22,244 bases of DNA from positions 1-22,244 of the forward strand of contig CABUUJ010000035.1 in assembly GCA_902494715.1 (NCBI GenBank). Direction: 5' to 3'. The position numbers were made by a program, and so were the translations under genes. The notes below the pieces were generated by a model. The model searched no databases, was not told where the DNA came from, and was given only the letters and a program-made list of their open reading frames with translations. This document shows, piece after piece, positions 1 through 5,871 of the stretch (the stretch's first letter is position 1; each line of letters starts with the position of its first letter). The DNA is from an uncultured Collinsella sp. GTDB taxonomy: Bacteria > Actinomycetota > Coriobacteriia > Coriobacteriales > Coriobacteriaceae.

Positions 1-824
1 CAGATCGCCTTGCCGGAAAGGGCGAAGTCGCCCCAGCTCTCCGCGCTGCGCTCCTTGGCCGCGCGTATGCCCTGTGCCTCCATGAACGTCACCTCGTCGA
101 TGATCGCGGGCATGCCGCCCTCTTTGACAACGCCGCCCCACTCGTAGCGCCCCGTGTACTTCCGGTTCTTCACCATCCGCTCGACCATCGAGTAGCCGCA
201 CGGGTTTCCCTGCGAGGTCTTGACCCCGCGTGCCGCGAAGTCGCGAGCTATCGAGTTGGTGGTCTCCTTTGCTATGCGCCGCTTGAACGCCTCGCGCACG
301 AAAGCGGCCTCGTCCTCGTTGATCACGTGCTCGTCGGCCTCGTTGCTGGTATAGCCGAACACGCGCACGCCGTTGGTCTTGCACTTGAGCGCGTTTCCCT
401 CCATGCCGCGCCTCGTGCGGATCGCGGTCTTCTTCGACTCGCACGCCGCAAGGCCCTCAAGCAGCTTCTCGTAGATGATGCCCTCGGGCGAATCAGGTAT
501 CTGTTCAAGCGCCGAGACGAGCTTCACGCCGTGCTGGGCAAGCTCGCGCTTGTATATGGGCGCGTCGTACTCCCCACGGCTGAAGCGATCCATCATGTAC
601 ACAAGCACTATGTCGCTCTCGCCCGCGTTGGCTACCATGCGCTGGAACTCGGGGCGGTCGTCGGTGCGACCGCTTATGGCATAGTCGCAGTATTCCGCCA
701 CGATGGCGTACTTCTCGCGCTGGCACCACTGGCGGCAGATGCGCAGCTGGTCGTCGATGGAGGCCTCGCGCTGCTTGTTGCACGAAAAGCGGGCGTATAT
801 CACCGCAGTTTTAGCTGTTGGCAT
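1..824 (-). CDS. Large serine recombinase (phage integrase), C-terminus cut by window edge
   Basis: Phage integrase of the serine recombinase family, catalysing site-specific recombination between phage and host att sites. Read on the minus strand from the ATG at 822-824; 274 residues are visible. The N-terminal resolvase domain (about residues 6-150) shows YARFS with the likely nucleophile Ser14, and DRFSR at 79-83. The 'recombinase' domain follows (about 155-255, with VFGYTS and YTGRYEWGG). The protein leaves the window where the zinc ribbon of large serine recombinases should begin. A GAGGAGG ribosome site lies 9 bases before the start, inside the upstream gene, whose stop overlaps this start by 14 bases, so translation is probably coupled. 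It is the last visible gene of the leftward repressor operon. The length and recombinase domain argue against a small resolvase. The att site is probably beyond the left edge and is not visible. Confidence 0.93.
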   Translation of the reverse strand, partial: MPTAKTAVIYARFSCNKQREASIDDQLRICRQWCQREKYAIVAEYCDYAISGRTDDRPEFQRMVANAGESDIVLVYMMDRFSRGEYDAPIYKRELAQHGVKLVSALEQIPDSPEGIIYEKLLEGLAACESKKTAIRTRRGMEGNALKCKTNGVRVFGYTSNEADEHVINEDEAAFVREAFKRRIAKETTNSIARDFAARGVKTSQGNPCGYSMVERMVKNRKYTGRYEWGGVVKEGGMPAIIDEVTFMEAQGIRAAKERSAESWGDFALSGKAI

Positions 825-1314
825 TGAACGGAACCTCCTCGCCACTTCTCTCGCACTCGTCAAGCCAAGAGAACACAGCTTCTGGATCTGGAATCATGGC
901 AACAATCTCAGGTATCCCCTGCGCGTACCATCCAACGTTTTTGCACCTGATCTTGACCCGGTATCCCATACGGATCATTTTTCGAATGCTCTTGCTCATT
1001 GGGCTAAAAGAGCCAAATGGCTTGCCTTTATACATAAGCGCGTTGTTTCCGTGTTCGGCAGTATTCCATTCTGTCCCCGTCAACTCGCTTACAAGGGTGA
1101 CAGGCTTCCTGGCGACCTCAGCATCGAATGTCTGCCCGACCCTTATTCCCTTCAATGGCCCACCGTAGTAGGTGTAGACATCGCGTTCGTGTGAGCCGGA
1201 TAGAACGATTTCCTTTGTTGGGAACATCTCGGAAACCTTCTCGTGCGCAGTGTTTGAAACTTGATTTATAGCGACCTTCGCAGCGGCTTTAGCCATATCA
1301 CCAAGAAGTCCCAT
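811..1314 (-). CDS. Hypothetical lysogeny-module protein (167 aa)
   Basis: I do not recognise this family with certainty. The protein begins with an amphipathic stretch (MGLLGDMAKAAAKVAINQ) followed by a mixed beta-rich body; residues about 80-150 (GNNALMYKGKPFGSF ... KIRCKNVGWYAQGIPEI) look like a small globular beta domain. There is no signal peptide or clear membrane span. It lies between the repressor and the integrase on the minus strand. A good GAGGAGG site lies inside the end of the repressor gene, 2 bases separate it from the repressor stop, and it overlaps the integrase start by 14 bases. Base composition is lower in GC (hand counts near 43-52% per 60 bases at 901-1080) than the replication and head genes. 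That fits a lysogenic-conversion or superinfection-exclusion cargo gene, but function is unknown. Confidence 0.8.
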   Translation of the reverse strand: MGLLGDMAKAAAKVAINQVSNTAHEKVSEMFPTKEIVLSGSHERDVYTYYGGPLKGIRVGQTFDAEVARKPVTLVSELTGTEWNTAEHGNNALMYKGKPFGSFSPMSKSIRKMIRMGYRVKIRCKNVGWYAQGIPEIVAMIPDPEAVFSWLDECERSGEEVPFNANS

Positions 1315-1316
1315 GC

Positions 1317-1529
1317 CTATTCCTCCTCGTATGTCATCCGAGCCATCTCTTCAAGGGACACGCCAAGAGCGTCCGCTATCGCCTTAGCTTTACCAAGTGT
1401 TGGCTCTTTTGCCCTTCCGCTCAAAAGAGCAGAAATGGTCGATCTAGGGGAACCAATAGCGCGAGCAAGCTCAGCTGGAGTCATTCCCTGTTCCTCTAAG
1501 TAATGTGCGAGAACAAACCGGTACTCCAT
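1317..1529 (-). CDS. XRE-family HTH repressor (cI-like, short)
   Basis: A 70-residue protein that is essentially one helix-turn-helix domain: residues about 15-40 (GMTPAELARAIGSPRSTISAL) form the HTH and the rest (LGKAKAIADALGVSLEEMARM) is the usual XRE helix bundle. It lacks a C-terminal peptidase or dimerisation domain, so it is not a LexA-like, RecA-cleavable repressor. It is the first gene of the leftward operon with the hypothetical protein and integrase, and faces a second XRE gene across the operator region at 1530-1636. By position it is the best candidate for the lysogeny repressor. The start is set by GGGGAGG just upstream. Induction would need an antirepressor or a partner protein, which is an inference from the missing cleavage domain. 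Confidence 0.85.
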   Translation of the reverse strand: MEYRFVLAHYLEEQGMTPAELARAIGSPRSTISALLSGRAKEPTLGKAKAIADALGVSLEEMARMTYEEE

Positions 1530-1565
1530 GGCCTCCCCTTACAGTCCAAATATTTACACGTACAA

Positions 1566-1594
1566 AGTATTGCACGGTGTAAAACTTTGTACAA
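1566..1594 (-). promoter_or_regulatory. Predicted leftward repressor promoter
   Basis: On the minus strand, TTGTAC (1594-1589), a 17-base spacer and AATACT (1571-1566) form a promoter with start near 1559, about 30 bases before the repressor ATG. Its -35 box overlaps the -10 box of the rightward promoter, and its -10 box overlaps the rightward -35 box, so both could not be occupied at once. Based on box matching only. Confidence 0.45.
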
Positions 1595-1598
1595 TACT
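1570..1598 (+). promoter_or_regulatory. Predicted rightward early promoter
   Basis: TTGCAC (1570-1575), a 17-base spacer and AATACT (1593-1598) resemble a sigma-70 promoter. The predicted start near 1605 would fall at the edge of the perfect operator 1605-1620, about 32 bases before the ATG at 1637. The -10 match is only 4 of 6, so this is a prediction. Confidence 0.5.
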
Positions 1599-1636
1599 GT
1601 AGGAGTACAAAGTTTTGTACGGGAGAAAGGAGAAGC

Positions 1637-1840
1637 ATGAACCTGTCGGAGAAGGTCAACGAGTACGCCGAAACGAATGGCGTTACACGTGACGCGCTGG
1701 CAGACAGTCTCGGTATGAGCCGATCTTCGTTCTTTAACAAAGTTCGAGGTTCGTACGAGTTCAGTCTGTCTGAAGCCTACGCGCTATCTCGCATCCTCGG
1801 CGTTTCGTTGGACGAGCTGCATGAGCTGGCAGTGGCCTAA
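1637..1840 (+). CDS. XRE-family HTH regulator (Cro-like)
   Basis: A 67-residue helix-turn-helix protein (residues about 15-40, NGVTRDALADSLGMSRSSFF; then SLSEAYALSRILGVSLDEL). It is the first rightward gene after the operator array and faces the minus-strand XRE repressor, so it has the position of Cro, the regulator that favours lytic growth by shutting off repressor synthesis. An AAGGAG site lies 4 bases before the ATG. Its stop overlaps the start of the next small gene (TAATG), so the rightward early operon starts here. It could also be an activator of early genes; size and position cannot separate the two. Confidence 0.85.
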   Translation: MNLSEKVNEYAETNGVTRDALADSLGMSRSSFFNKVRGSYEFSLSEAYALSRILGVSLDELHELAVA

Positions 1841-1971
1841 TGAGCGACGAGAAGCAACAGGAGCAGCGTCAGAAGACGGCCCGCGAAGTTGCCTTTGATG
1901 GCATGTGCTCGACGATCCGTCAGGCATACCGCGAATGGGAACGCCAGCAGAAGGGAGAAGCGAAGGCGTGA
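1840..1971 (+). CDS. Small hypothetical protein (43 aa)
   Basis: A short ORF starting at the ATG that overlaps the stop of the Cro-like gene (TAATG) and ending in a TGA that overlaps the GTG of the next gene. The protein is charged and helical (MSDEKQQEQRQKTAREVAF ... IRQAYREWERQQKGEAKA), rich in Gln, Arg, Glu and Lys, with no membrane segment. Support is the tight coupling on both sides, which leaves no spare non-coding base. Function is unknown; small proteins here are often excisionases or antirepressors, but no such family is recognised. Confidence 0.6.
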   Translation: MSDEKQQEQRQKTAREVAFDGMCSTIRQAYREWERQQKGEAKA

Positions 1972-2330
1972 AGCAGTGGTCTACACGTGAGCTCAGATAC
2001 CTCGAAGAGCACGCCGGAGACGGCGCCAAGCAGGTAGCAAAAGACCTCGGGCGCTCCATCGACTCGGTGAAGCACATGGCGCGGAAGTGCGGACTCTCAC
2101 TCCGCAAGCGCCGCCAATGCTCACACTGCGGCCAATGGACGTTCCGCCCGCTGAACAGGATCAGCGGCTGGTGCATCGAGTGCACGAAGGAGCTTCACAT
2201 GGCAGACCTCGCCGAACAGGCCAACGCGATGAAGGAGGAGGCGATCAGGGAGAAGAGGAACGACCGCGAGAGACAGCGCTACTACAGCCAGAAGAGCAGG
2301 GCGAAAAAGGCGGCAAAAAAGAGGCCCTAA
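1968..2330 (+). CDS. Myb/SANT-like HTH plus zinc-ribbon DNA-binding protein
   Basis: A 120-residue predicted DNA-binding protein. Residues about 2-45 (WSTRELRYLEEHAGDGAKQV ... LGRSIDSVKHMARKCG) have the spacing of a Myb/SANT-like or sigma-70 region-4-like HTH. Residues about 46-75 form a zinc ribbon with CSHC and CIEC. The C-terminus is a very basic helix (REKRNDRERQRYY ... SRAKKAAKKRP). I chose the GTG at 1968, overlapping the TGA of the upstream gene, because the ATG at 1905 would overlap that gene by 67 bases and add non-family sequence. It lies second or third in the early operon, so it may regulate later transcription. That role is inferred from domain content and position only. Confidence 0.78.
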   Translation: MKQWSTRELRYLEEHAGDGAKQVAKDLGRSIDSVKHMARKCGLSLRKRRQCSHCGQWTFRPLNRISGWCIECTKELHMADLAEQANAMKEEAIREKRNDRERQRYYSQKSRAKKAAKKRP

Positions 2331-2377
2331 AAAGCGCCCTAGCAATGACCTGCGACAACACCGAAAGGAGAACGGAT

Positions 2378-2662
2378 ATGCAGAGCAAAAAGAAAGCGAG
2401 CGCCCCCAGCTTCCACACATCGGGCACCCGCCAAAACGCGGTCTCTTACGAGACTGCATCCATCATACCATTCGAGGGCAAGCGCCCGACGGCGCAGGAG
2501 CAGCTTGAGCGCTCCCAGTTCAGGGCGGGCGTCATGGTCGGCTTCCTCGCGGCCCTCATGATCTTCCTCGCCGTGCTCTGGCTCTGGGTTATCCCCACGA
2601 TGGACCAGGCCGTGGCCGACGCCCAGCGTGCGGCGGGAACCATGGCGGTGCTCAATGCGTAA
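2378..2662 (+). CDS. Hypothetical single-pass membrane protein (94 aa)
   Basis: A 94-residue protein with one strong membrane segment near residues 50-72 (FRAGVMVGFLAALMIFLAV followed by LWLWVIPTM). The N-terminal half is polar and basic (MQSKKKASAPSFHTSG), and a short tail (AVADAQRAAGTMAVLNA) follows. The start at 2378 is set by AAAGGAG 7 bases upstream; an in-frame earlier ATG at 2087 would run through the zinc-ribbon gene. The end overlaps the next start by 8 bases. The basic N-terminus suggests an N-in orientation. I recognise no family. An early position fits a superinfection-exclusion or host-membrane protein, but nothing in the sequence proves it. Confidence 0.72.
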   Translation: MQSKKKASAPSFHTSGTRQNAVSYETASIIPFEGKRPTAQEQLERSQFRAGVMVGFLAALMIFLAVLWLWVIPTMDQAVADAQRAAGTMAVLNA

Positions 2663-2990
2663 CGACGAGAGATACCGCCCCAAGCCGCAGAGCAACCAGC
2701 TTGAGATCTTCGGCCTGGGCATGGCGGGCGAGCAGGACGTGGCCGAGGCCAAGAAGTGGATCGAGGCCAATCCCGAGGCGTGGCGGTTCATGCTCGACAA
2801 CGCCCGCCGCCTCAAGGAGAAGGGCTACGTGTCGATCAACTACCTGGTGAACATGGTGCGCAACGAGCTGCACGTTGGCTGCAAGAACGGCATAGCCCCA
2901 GCCCTTGCCCGAATCATGGAGGCGCGGTACCCAGAGCTGCGCGGAGCCTTCAACAAGCACCGCAGCCAGAGCGATGGGTTCAGCGAATGA
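2655..2990 (+). CDS. Hypothetical phage early protein (111 aa)
   Basis: A 111-residue soluble protein of unknown function, mostly alpha-helical, with a conserved-looking core (EANPEAWRFMLDNARRLKEK, then YVSINYLVNMVRNELHVG and LARIMEARYPELRGAF). The pattern of helices with a terminal basic region (FNKHRSQSDG) suggests a small nucleic-acid-binding or winged-helix protein, but I cannot name the family. The ATG at 2655 overlaps the preceding stop; an upstream in-frame ATG at 2628 would lengthen the overlap and was not chosen. Its TGA overlaps the ATG of the RusA gene (ATGA), so the two are translationally coupled. It may therefore act with the recombination and replication genes. Confidence 0.75.
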   Translation: MRNDERYRPKPQSNQLEIFGLGMAGEQDVAEAKKWIEANPEAWRFMLDNARRLKEKGYVSINYLVNMVRNELHVGCKNGIAPALARIMEARYPELRGAFNKHRSQSDGFSE

Positions 2991-3448
2991 GCTGGCAGCG
3001 CACCCTTGCGGCCACGGCGCACATCACCATGCACCCAGCCCAGCTTGTGGGCAAGCAGCGCCCTATGACCGACTACCGCAACCACCGAACCTACACGCCG
3101 ACCAAGACGCTCAAGGCCGAGAAGGCCATCAAGGACGCGTTCCGCGCGGCATACGGCGAGACCTTCGCCAACCACGACGGCCCGGTTGTGATGCGGATCT
3201 CCACCACCAGGCCGCTCGCGAAGAGCAACCCCAAGTACTGGGAGGGCCGCGCCGACCTCGGCAAGCCCGACTGGGACAACCTGGGCAAGCTCGCCTGCGA
3301 CGCGCTCAACGGGATCGCCTTCAAGGACGATTCGCAGGTCGATACGGGAGCCGTCACCAAGCGGCCAAGAAGCCCATACGGCACACAGCCGCGCATAGAC
3401 ATCTACATCGAGTACTTCGTCGAGGAGTACGTGAAGGAGAAGAAATGA
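2987..3448 (+). CDS. rusA: RusA-family Holliday junction resolvase
   Basis: A 153-residue endonuclease that cuts Holliday junctions and branched DNA during phage recombination and before packaging. The family signature is clear: KPDWDNLGK with Asp95 and Asp97, then CDALNG (Asp105) and FKDDSQV (Asp114, Asp115). These match the metal-binding aspartates of RusA (Asp70, Asp72 and Asp91 in the E. coli protein). The basic N-terminal part (VGKQRPMTDYRN) fits substrate binding, and the final strand (PRIDIYIEYF) is typical. The ATG at 2987 overlaps the TGA of the upstream gene, and the next gene starts in the same ATGA fashion. It is part of a recombination set with the ERF annealing protein and SSB downstream. 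Confidence 0.93.
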   Translation: MSWQRTLAATAHITMHPAQLVGKQRPMTDYRNHRTYTPTKTLKAEKAIKDAFRAAYGETFANHDGPVVMRISTTRPLAKSNPKYWEGRADLGKPDWDNLGKLACDALNGIAFKDDSQVDTGAVTKRPRSPYGTQPRIDIYIEYFVEEYVKEKK

Positions 3449-3762
3449 ACGCCAAATACTTCGAAGAGAACGGCTTTGAGGACTTCCACGGGAGCAAGTT
3501 CCACAAAGCAGTGCTCGACCACGCCGCCTGCATCGCGAACAACCTCATGTTCGACGCCACGCATCCTGACAACAACGACGGCGAGACGGAGGCAAACGCC
3601 TACCACGTGATGATCGCGCTTTGCGAGGCCGGGCTTTCAAGAATCGACGAGAAGTGCGTCGCCAAGAGCCGCGAGTTCATCGCCGACAAGATCAAGCCCG
3701 TCAGCGAGGAAGAGCGCGAGTTCGGTCGCGCGTTCCTTGCCGCCGTTCTCGGCATCAAATAG
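3445..3762 (+). CDS. Hypothetical protein (105 aa)
   Basis: A 105-residue acidic soluble protein of unknown function. It begins NAKYFEENGFEDFHGSKF and is mainly helical, with a conserved-looking LCEAGLSRIDEKCVA and a final EEEREFGRAFLAAVLGIK. It has no signal peptide, membrane segment or zinc motif. The ATG overlaps the stop of the RusA gene (ATGA), and a strong AGGAGGT for the following gene overlaps its stop. Position between RusA and the DUF1351/ERF genes suggests an accessory role in early DNA metabolism, but this is context only. Confidence 0.75.
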   Translation: MNAKYFEENGFEDFHGSKFHKAVLDHAACIANNLMFDATHPDNNDGETEANAYHVMIALCEAGLSRIDEKCVAKSREFIADKIKPVSEEEREFGRAFLAAVLGIK

Positions 3763-3773
3763 GAGGTAACGAC

Positions 3774-3977
3774 ATGATCAACGAAGCGACCATCCAGGCG
3801 CAGTTCAAGCAGGCCACCGTGAAGGGAAGCGTGATGACCCTGCAATTCGAGATCCTGACCGACAACGCCGATGCCTTCCGCATCATCAAGCAGAGCGGCA
3901 AGACGGTTTTGCTCACCGTGGCCGAGCAGCAGCAGGCCATGGACTTCGACGACGAGACGGGCGAGATCTATGGCTAA
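3774..3977 (+). CDS. Hypothetical protein (67 aa)
   Basis: A 67-residue protein preceded by an excellent AGGAGGT site 6 bases before the ATG, one of the best ribosome sites in the early operon, which implies high expression. The sequence reads as a small beta-barrel-like domain (KGSVMTLQFEILTDNADAF, then SGKTVLLTVAEQQQ) with an acidic tail (MDFDDETGEIYG). The end overlaps the start of the DUF1351 gene by 8 bases. Small beta proteins of this kind are often found beside DUF1351 and recombinase genes in Gram-positive phages, but I cannot assign a function. Confidence 0.75.
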   Translation: MINEATIQAQFKQATVKGSVMTLQFEILTDNADAFRIIKQSGKTVLLTVAEQQQAMDFDDETGEIYG

Positions 3978-4947
3978 GGAAACCGAACCGCAGCAGGTCG
4001 AGGCCGAGGTCATCGAAACCGAGGCCACCACGCTTGAGGTCACGTACACCGAGGCCACCATCGCTTCGAACATGGACGCGTTGGAGGCCCACGTGAAGAA
4101 GGTCGTCGCCGACTACGAGGGCGCCACCTACGACCTCACGAGCGCCCAGGCCATCAAGGAGGCCAAGCACGACCGCAGCTACCTCAACGGCATCAAGAAG
4201 GAGATCGACGAGCGCCGCAAGGCCGTGAAGCGCGAGTACAACAAGCCGCTCGACGCATTCGAGAGGCGCTGCAAGCAGATCACGGCCATCATCGACGAGT
4301 CAACCGACGCCATCAAGGCGCAGCTCGACGAGGCCGAGCAGACGCGCAAGGACGCGCTCTACTCACGCCTACAGCAGCACTACGAGGAGTTCGCGGGGCT
4401 GCTCGCGCCGGTCGTCCCCTACGAGCGCCTGCATGAGCCGCAGTGGCTCAACAAGACCTTCGGCGAGATCAAGGCGCAGCAGGCGCTTGAGGCAAAGGTG
4501 TCCGACGTGGCCCGAGACTGGGAAACGCTCAAGGCCCAGCAGGAGGCGATGCCGCACTACGCCGACGCGGAGCGCGAGTTCTTCCGCACGCTCGACCTCG
4601 GAGCCGCCTTGACCGCAGCGCGTTTGGCCGACGAGGAGGACCAGCGCATCGCCGAGTTGAAGGCGGCCATGGCGCCAGAACCCGAACCGGAACCGATGCC
4701 GGAACCAGAGCCTGAGCCGGTCGAGATCCCCGAGCCTGAGCCGATGCCCGCGCCAGCGCCAATGCCCGCCCCCATGCCGGCGCCCATGCCAGCACCGGTA
4801 GCGGAGCCTTTGGAGGCGTGGACGGTCGAGGTGCCGAGCGCCACGCGATCGCAGATGCAGGCGCTCGCATCCGTACTCAAGGCGCAGGGAATCACCGGAA
4901 GCATCCGCCGGGGCACGCCAGCCCAGGTGGCGGCGAGGATGGAGTAG
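3970..4947 (+). CDS. DUF1351-family phage protein with Pro-Glu/Pro-Met linker
   Basis: A 325-residue protein of the DUF1351 type, a family found next to phage recombinases. Residues about 40-200 carry the typical pattern: a short N-terminal strand, then long coiled-coil helices (AIKEAKHDRSYLNGIKKEI, RRKAVKREYNKPLDAFERR). At about residues 235-278 there is a low-complexity linker, first Pro-Glu repeats (PEPEPEPMPEPEPEPVEIPE) and then Pro-Met-Pro-Ala repeats. A small C-terminal domain follows (EVPSATRSQMQALASVLKAQ, then GITGSIRRGTPAQVAAR). This C-terminal part resembles the short helical endings seen in other DUF1351 proteins. It lies directly before the ERF gene with 3 bases between, so a role with the annealing protein is likely. 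The start is inside the previous gene. Confidence 0.85.
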   Translation: MAKETEPQQVEAEVIETEATTLEVTYTEATIASNMDALEAHVKKVVADYEGATYDLTSAQAIKEAKHDRSYLNGIKKEIDERRKAVKREYNKPLDAFERRCKQITAIIDESTDAIKAQLDEAEQTRKDALYSRLQQHYEEFAGLLAPVVPYERLHEPQWLNKTFGEIKAQQALEAKVSDVARDWETLKAQQEAMPHYADAEREFFRTLDLGAALTAARLADEEDQRIAELKAAMAPEPEPEPMPEPEPEPVEIPEPEPMPAPAPMPAPMPAPMPAPVAEPLEAWTVEVPSATRSQMQALASVLKAQGITGSIRRGTPAQVAARME

Positions 4948-4950
4948 ACG

Positions 4951-5520
4951 ATGGCGGAAGACAAGCACATGACGCTGGCCGAGGCCGTGGCCCAGGTGCA
5001 GCGATCCGTGGTGGTGCCTAAGGCACGCTACAACGCCCACGGCAACTTCTACTACCGCTCGATGGAGGACATCGTGGCGGCGCTCAAGGAGCCGTGCAAG
5101 AAGGCGGGCATAGCCTTCACGCTCAACGACAGCATCGTGCAGATCGGCGAGCGCTACTACGTCGAGGCCACGTGCCGCCTGTTCTTCGAGGACGGCCACG
5201 GCGATCCCATGGACGTGACGGCCTACGCCCGCGAGCCTTTGAGCCAGAAGGGAATGAACGAGGCGCAGGTCACGGGCAGCGCATCCAGCTATGCCAGAAA
5301 GTACGCGCTCTGCGGAGCGTTCGACATCGACGGTACCTCAGACCCCGACACGCTCATGGGAACCGAGAAGTCCGCCGAGAAGGAGCCGCCAGAGTTCGGC
5401 CAGTTCATCGCCAAGTGCAAGAGCTGCGGCACCTCCTACGTCTTCGAGAGCCGCCAGCAGTACGAGCAGTTCAAGGCGAACCCCGGGTGCTGCCCGTCTC
5501 CCGCATGGCAGGTCGTGTAG
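4951..5520 (+). CDS. erf: ERF-family single-strand annealing protein
   Basis: A 189-residue protein of the ERF superfamily, which anneals complementary single strands in phage recombination. The diagnostic core is seen at residues about 25-130: KARYNAHGNFYYRSMEDIV, then DVTAYAREPLSQKGMNEAQ and TGSASSYARKYALCGAFDID. The C-terminus carries a cysteine-rich tail (CKSCGTSYVFESRQQYEQF ... PGCCPSPAW), a zinc-binding ending common in Gram-positive phage ERF proteins. Its neighbours are DUF1351 upstream and a helical protein and SSB downstream, the usual recombination cassette. The start lies 3 bases after the DUF1351 stop with only a weak GGAG, so translation is probably coupled. Confidence 0.92.
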   Translation: MAEDKHMTLAEAVAQVQRSVVVPKARYNAHGNFYYRSMEDIVAALKEPCKKAGIAFTLNDSIVQIGERYYVEATCRLFFEDGHGDPMDVTAYAREPLSQKGMNEAQVTGSASSYARKYALCGAFDIDGTSDPDTLMGTEKSAEKEPPEFGQFIAKCKSCGTSYVFESRQQYEQFKANPGCCPSPAWQVV

Positions 5521-5523
5521 GCC

Positions 5524-5871
5524 ATGCAAGACCTCTACGCCGAGCGCATGCAGCTCTTCGACAGGCTCATGGACGAGCTTCAGGCGCTGCGCAACAGCGG
5601 AAGCCAGTACGCCGAGAACGAGGCCGAGTACCGCAAGGCGCTGCGCGTCGCGATCCTTGAGGAGAGATCCAAGGGAACGCCAGTGACGGTGATAAGCGAC
5701 CTCTGCCGAGGCCGGGAGGACATAGCCGAGTTGAAGCAGCGCAGGGACTGCTCCGAAGCGCTCTACAAGGCGAGCCAAGAGGCGATAAACGTGTACAAGC
5801 TCAAGATCCGAACCGTCGACGAGGACATAAAGCGCACCTGGTCGAACGGGACGGGCGAAGGGAGTTACTAA
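5524..5871 (+). CDS. Conserved phage helical protein between ERF and SSB (115 aa)
   Basis: A 115-residue protein predicted to be mostly alpha-helical and coiled coil: LYAERMQLFDRLMDELQALR, then AENEAEYRKALRVAILEERS, and EDIAELKQRRDCSEALYKAS. It ends with a conserved-looking segment (INVYKLKIRTVDEDIKRTW). Proteins with the same layout, including the TPVTVISDLCRG middle, occur next to SSB genes in many Firmicute phages, where they are annotated only as hypothetical. The start is 3 bases after the ERF stop and its own stop abuts the SSB start. It probably assists recombination or replication; the exact role is unknown. Confidence 0.82.
   Translation: MQDLYAERMQLFDRLMDELQALRNSGSQYAENEAEYRKALRVAILEERSKGTPVTVISDLCRGREDIAELKQRRDCSEALYKASQEAINVYKLKIRTVDEDIKRTWSNGTGEGSY

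Larger units (their letters stand above)
1544..1620. promoter_or_regulatory. Lysis-lysogeny operator array: four 16-bp operator-like sites
   Basis: Four sites match GTACAAA-NN-TTTGTAC: 1544-1559 (11 of 14 arm bases), 1560-1575 (12 of 14), 1577-1592 (12 of 14) and 1605-1620 (14 of 14, a perfect 7-bp palindrome around 2 bases). The first two abut, and the array fills most of the gap between the divergent XRE genes. This is the expected binding region for the two short XRE regulators. Sites and matches were counted by hand; the assignment of a protein to each site is inference. Confidence 0.75.

Noticed and set aside
703..1194. Plus-strand ORF of 163 codons opposite the integrase start and the 167-aa gene
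   Set aside because: It overlaps two supported minus-strand genes over its full length and has no family resemblance.
1905..1967. Longer N-terminus of the Myb-like HTH protein from the ATG at 1905
   Set aside because: It would overlap the coupled 43-codon gene by 67 bases and adds sequence unlike the HTH start; the GTG at 1968 in GTGA overlap fits better.
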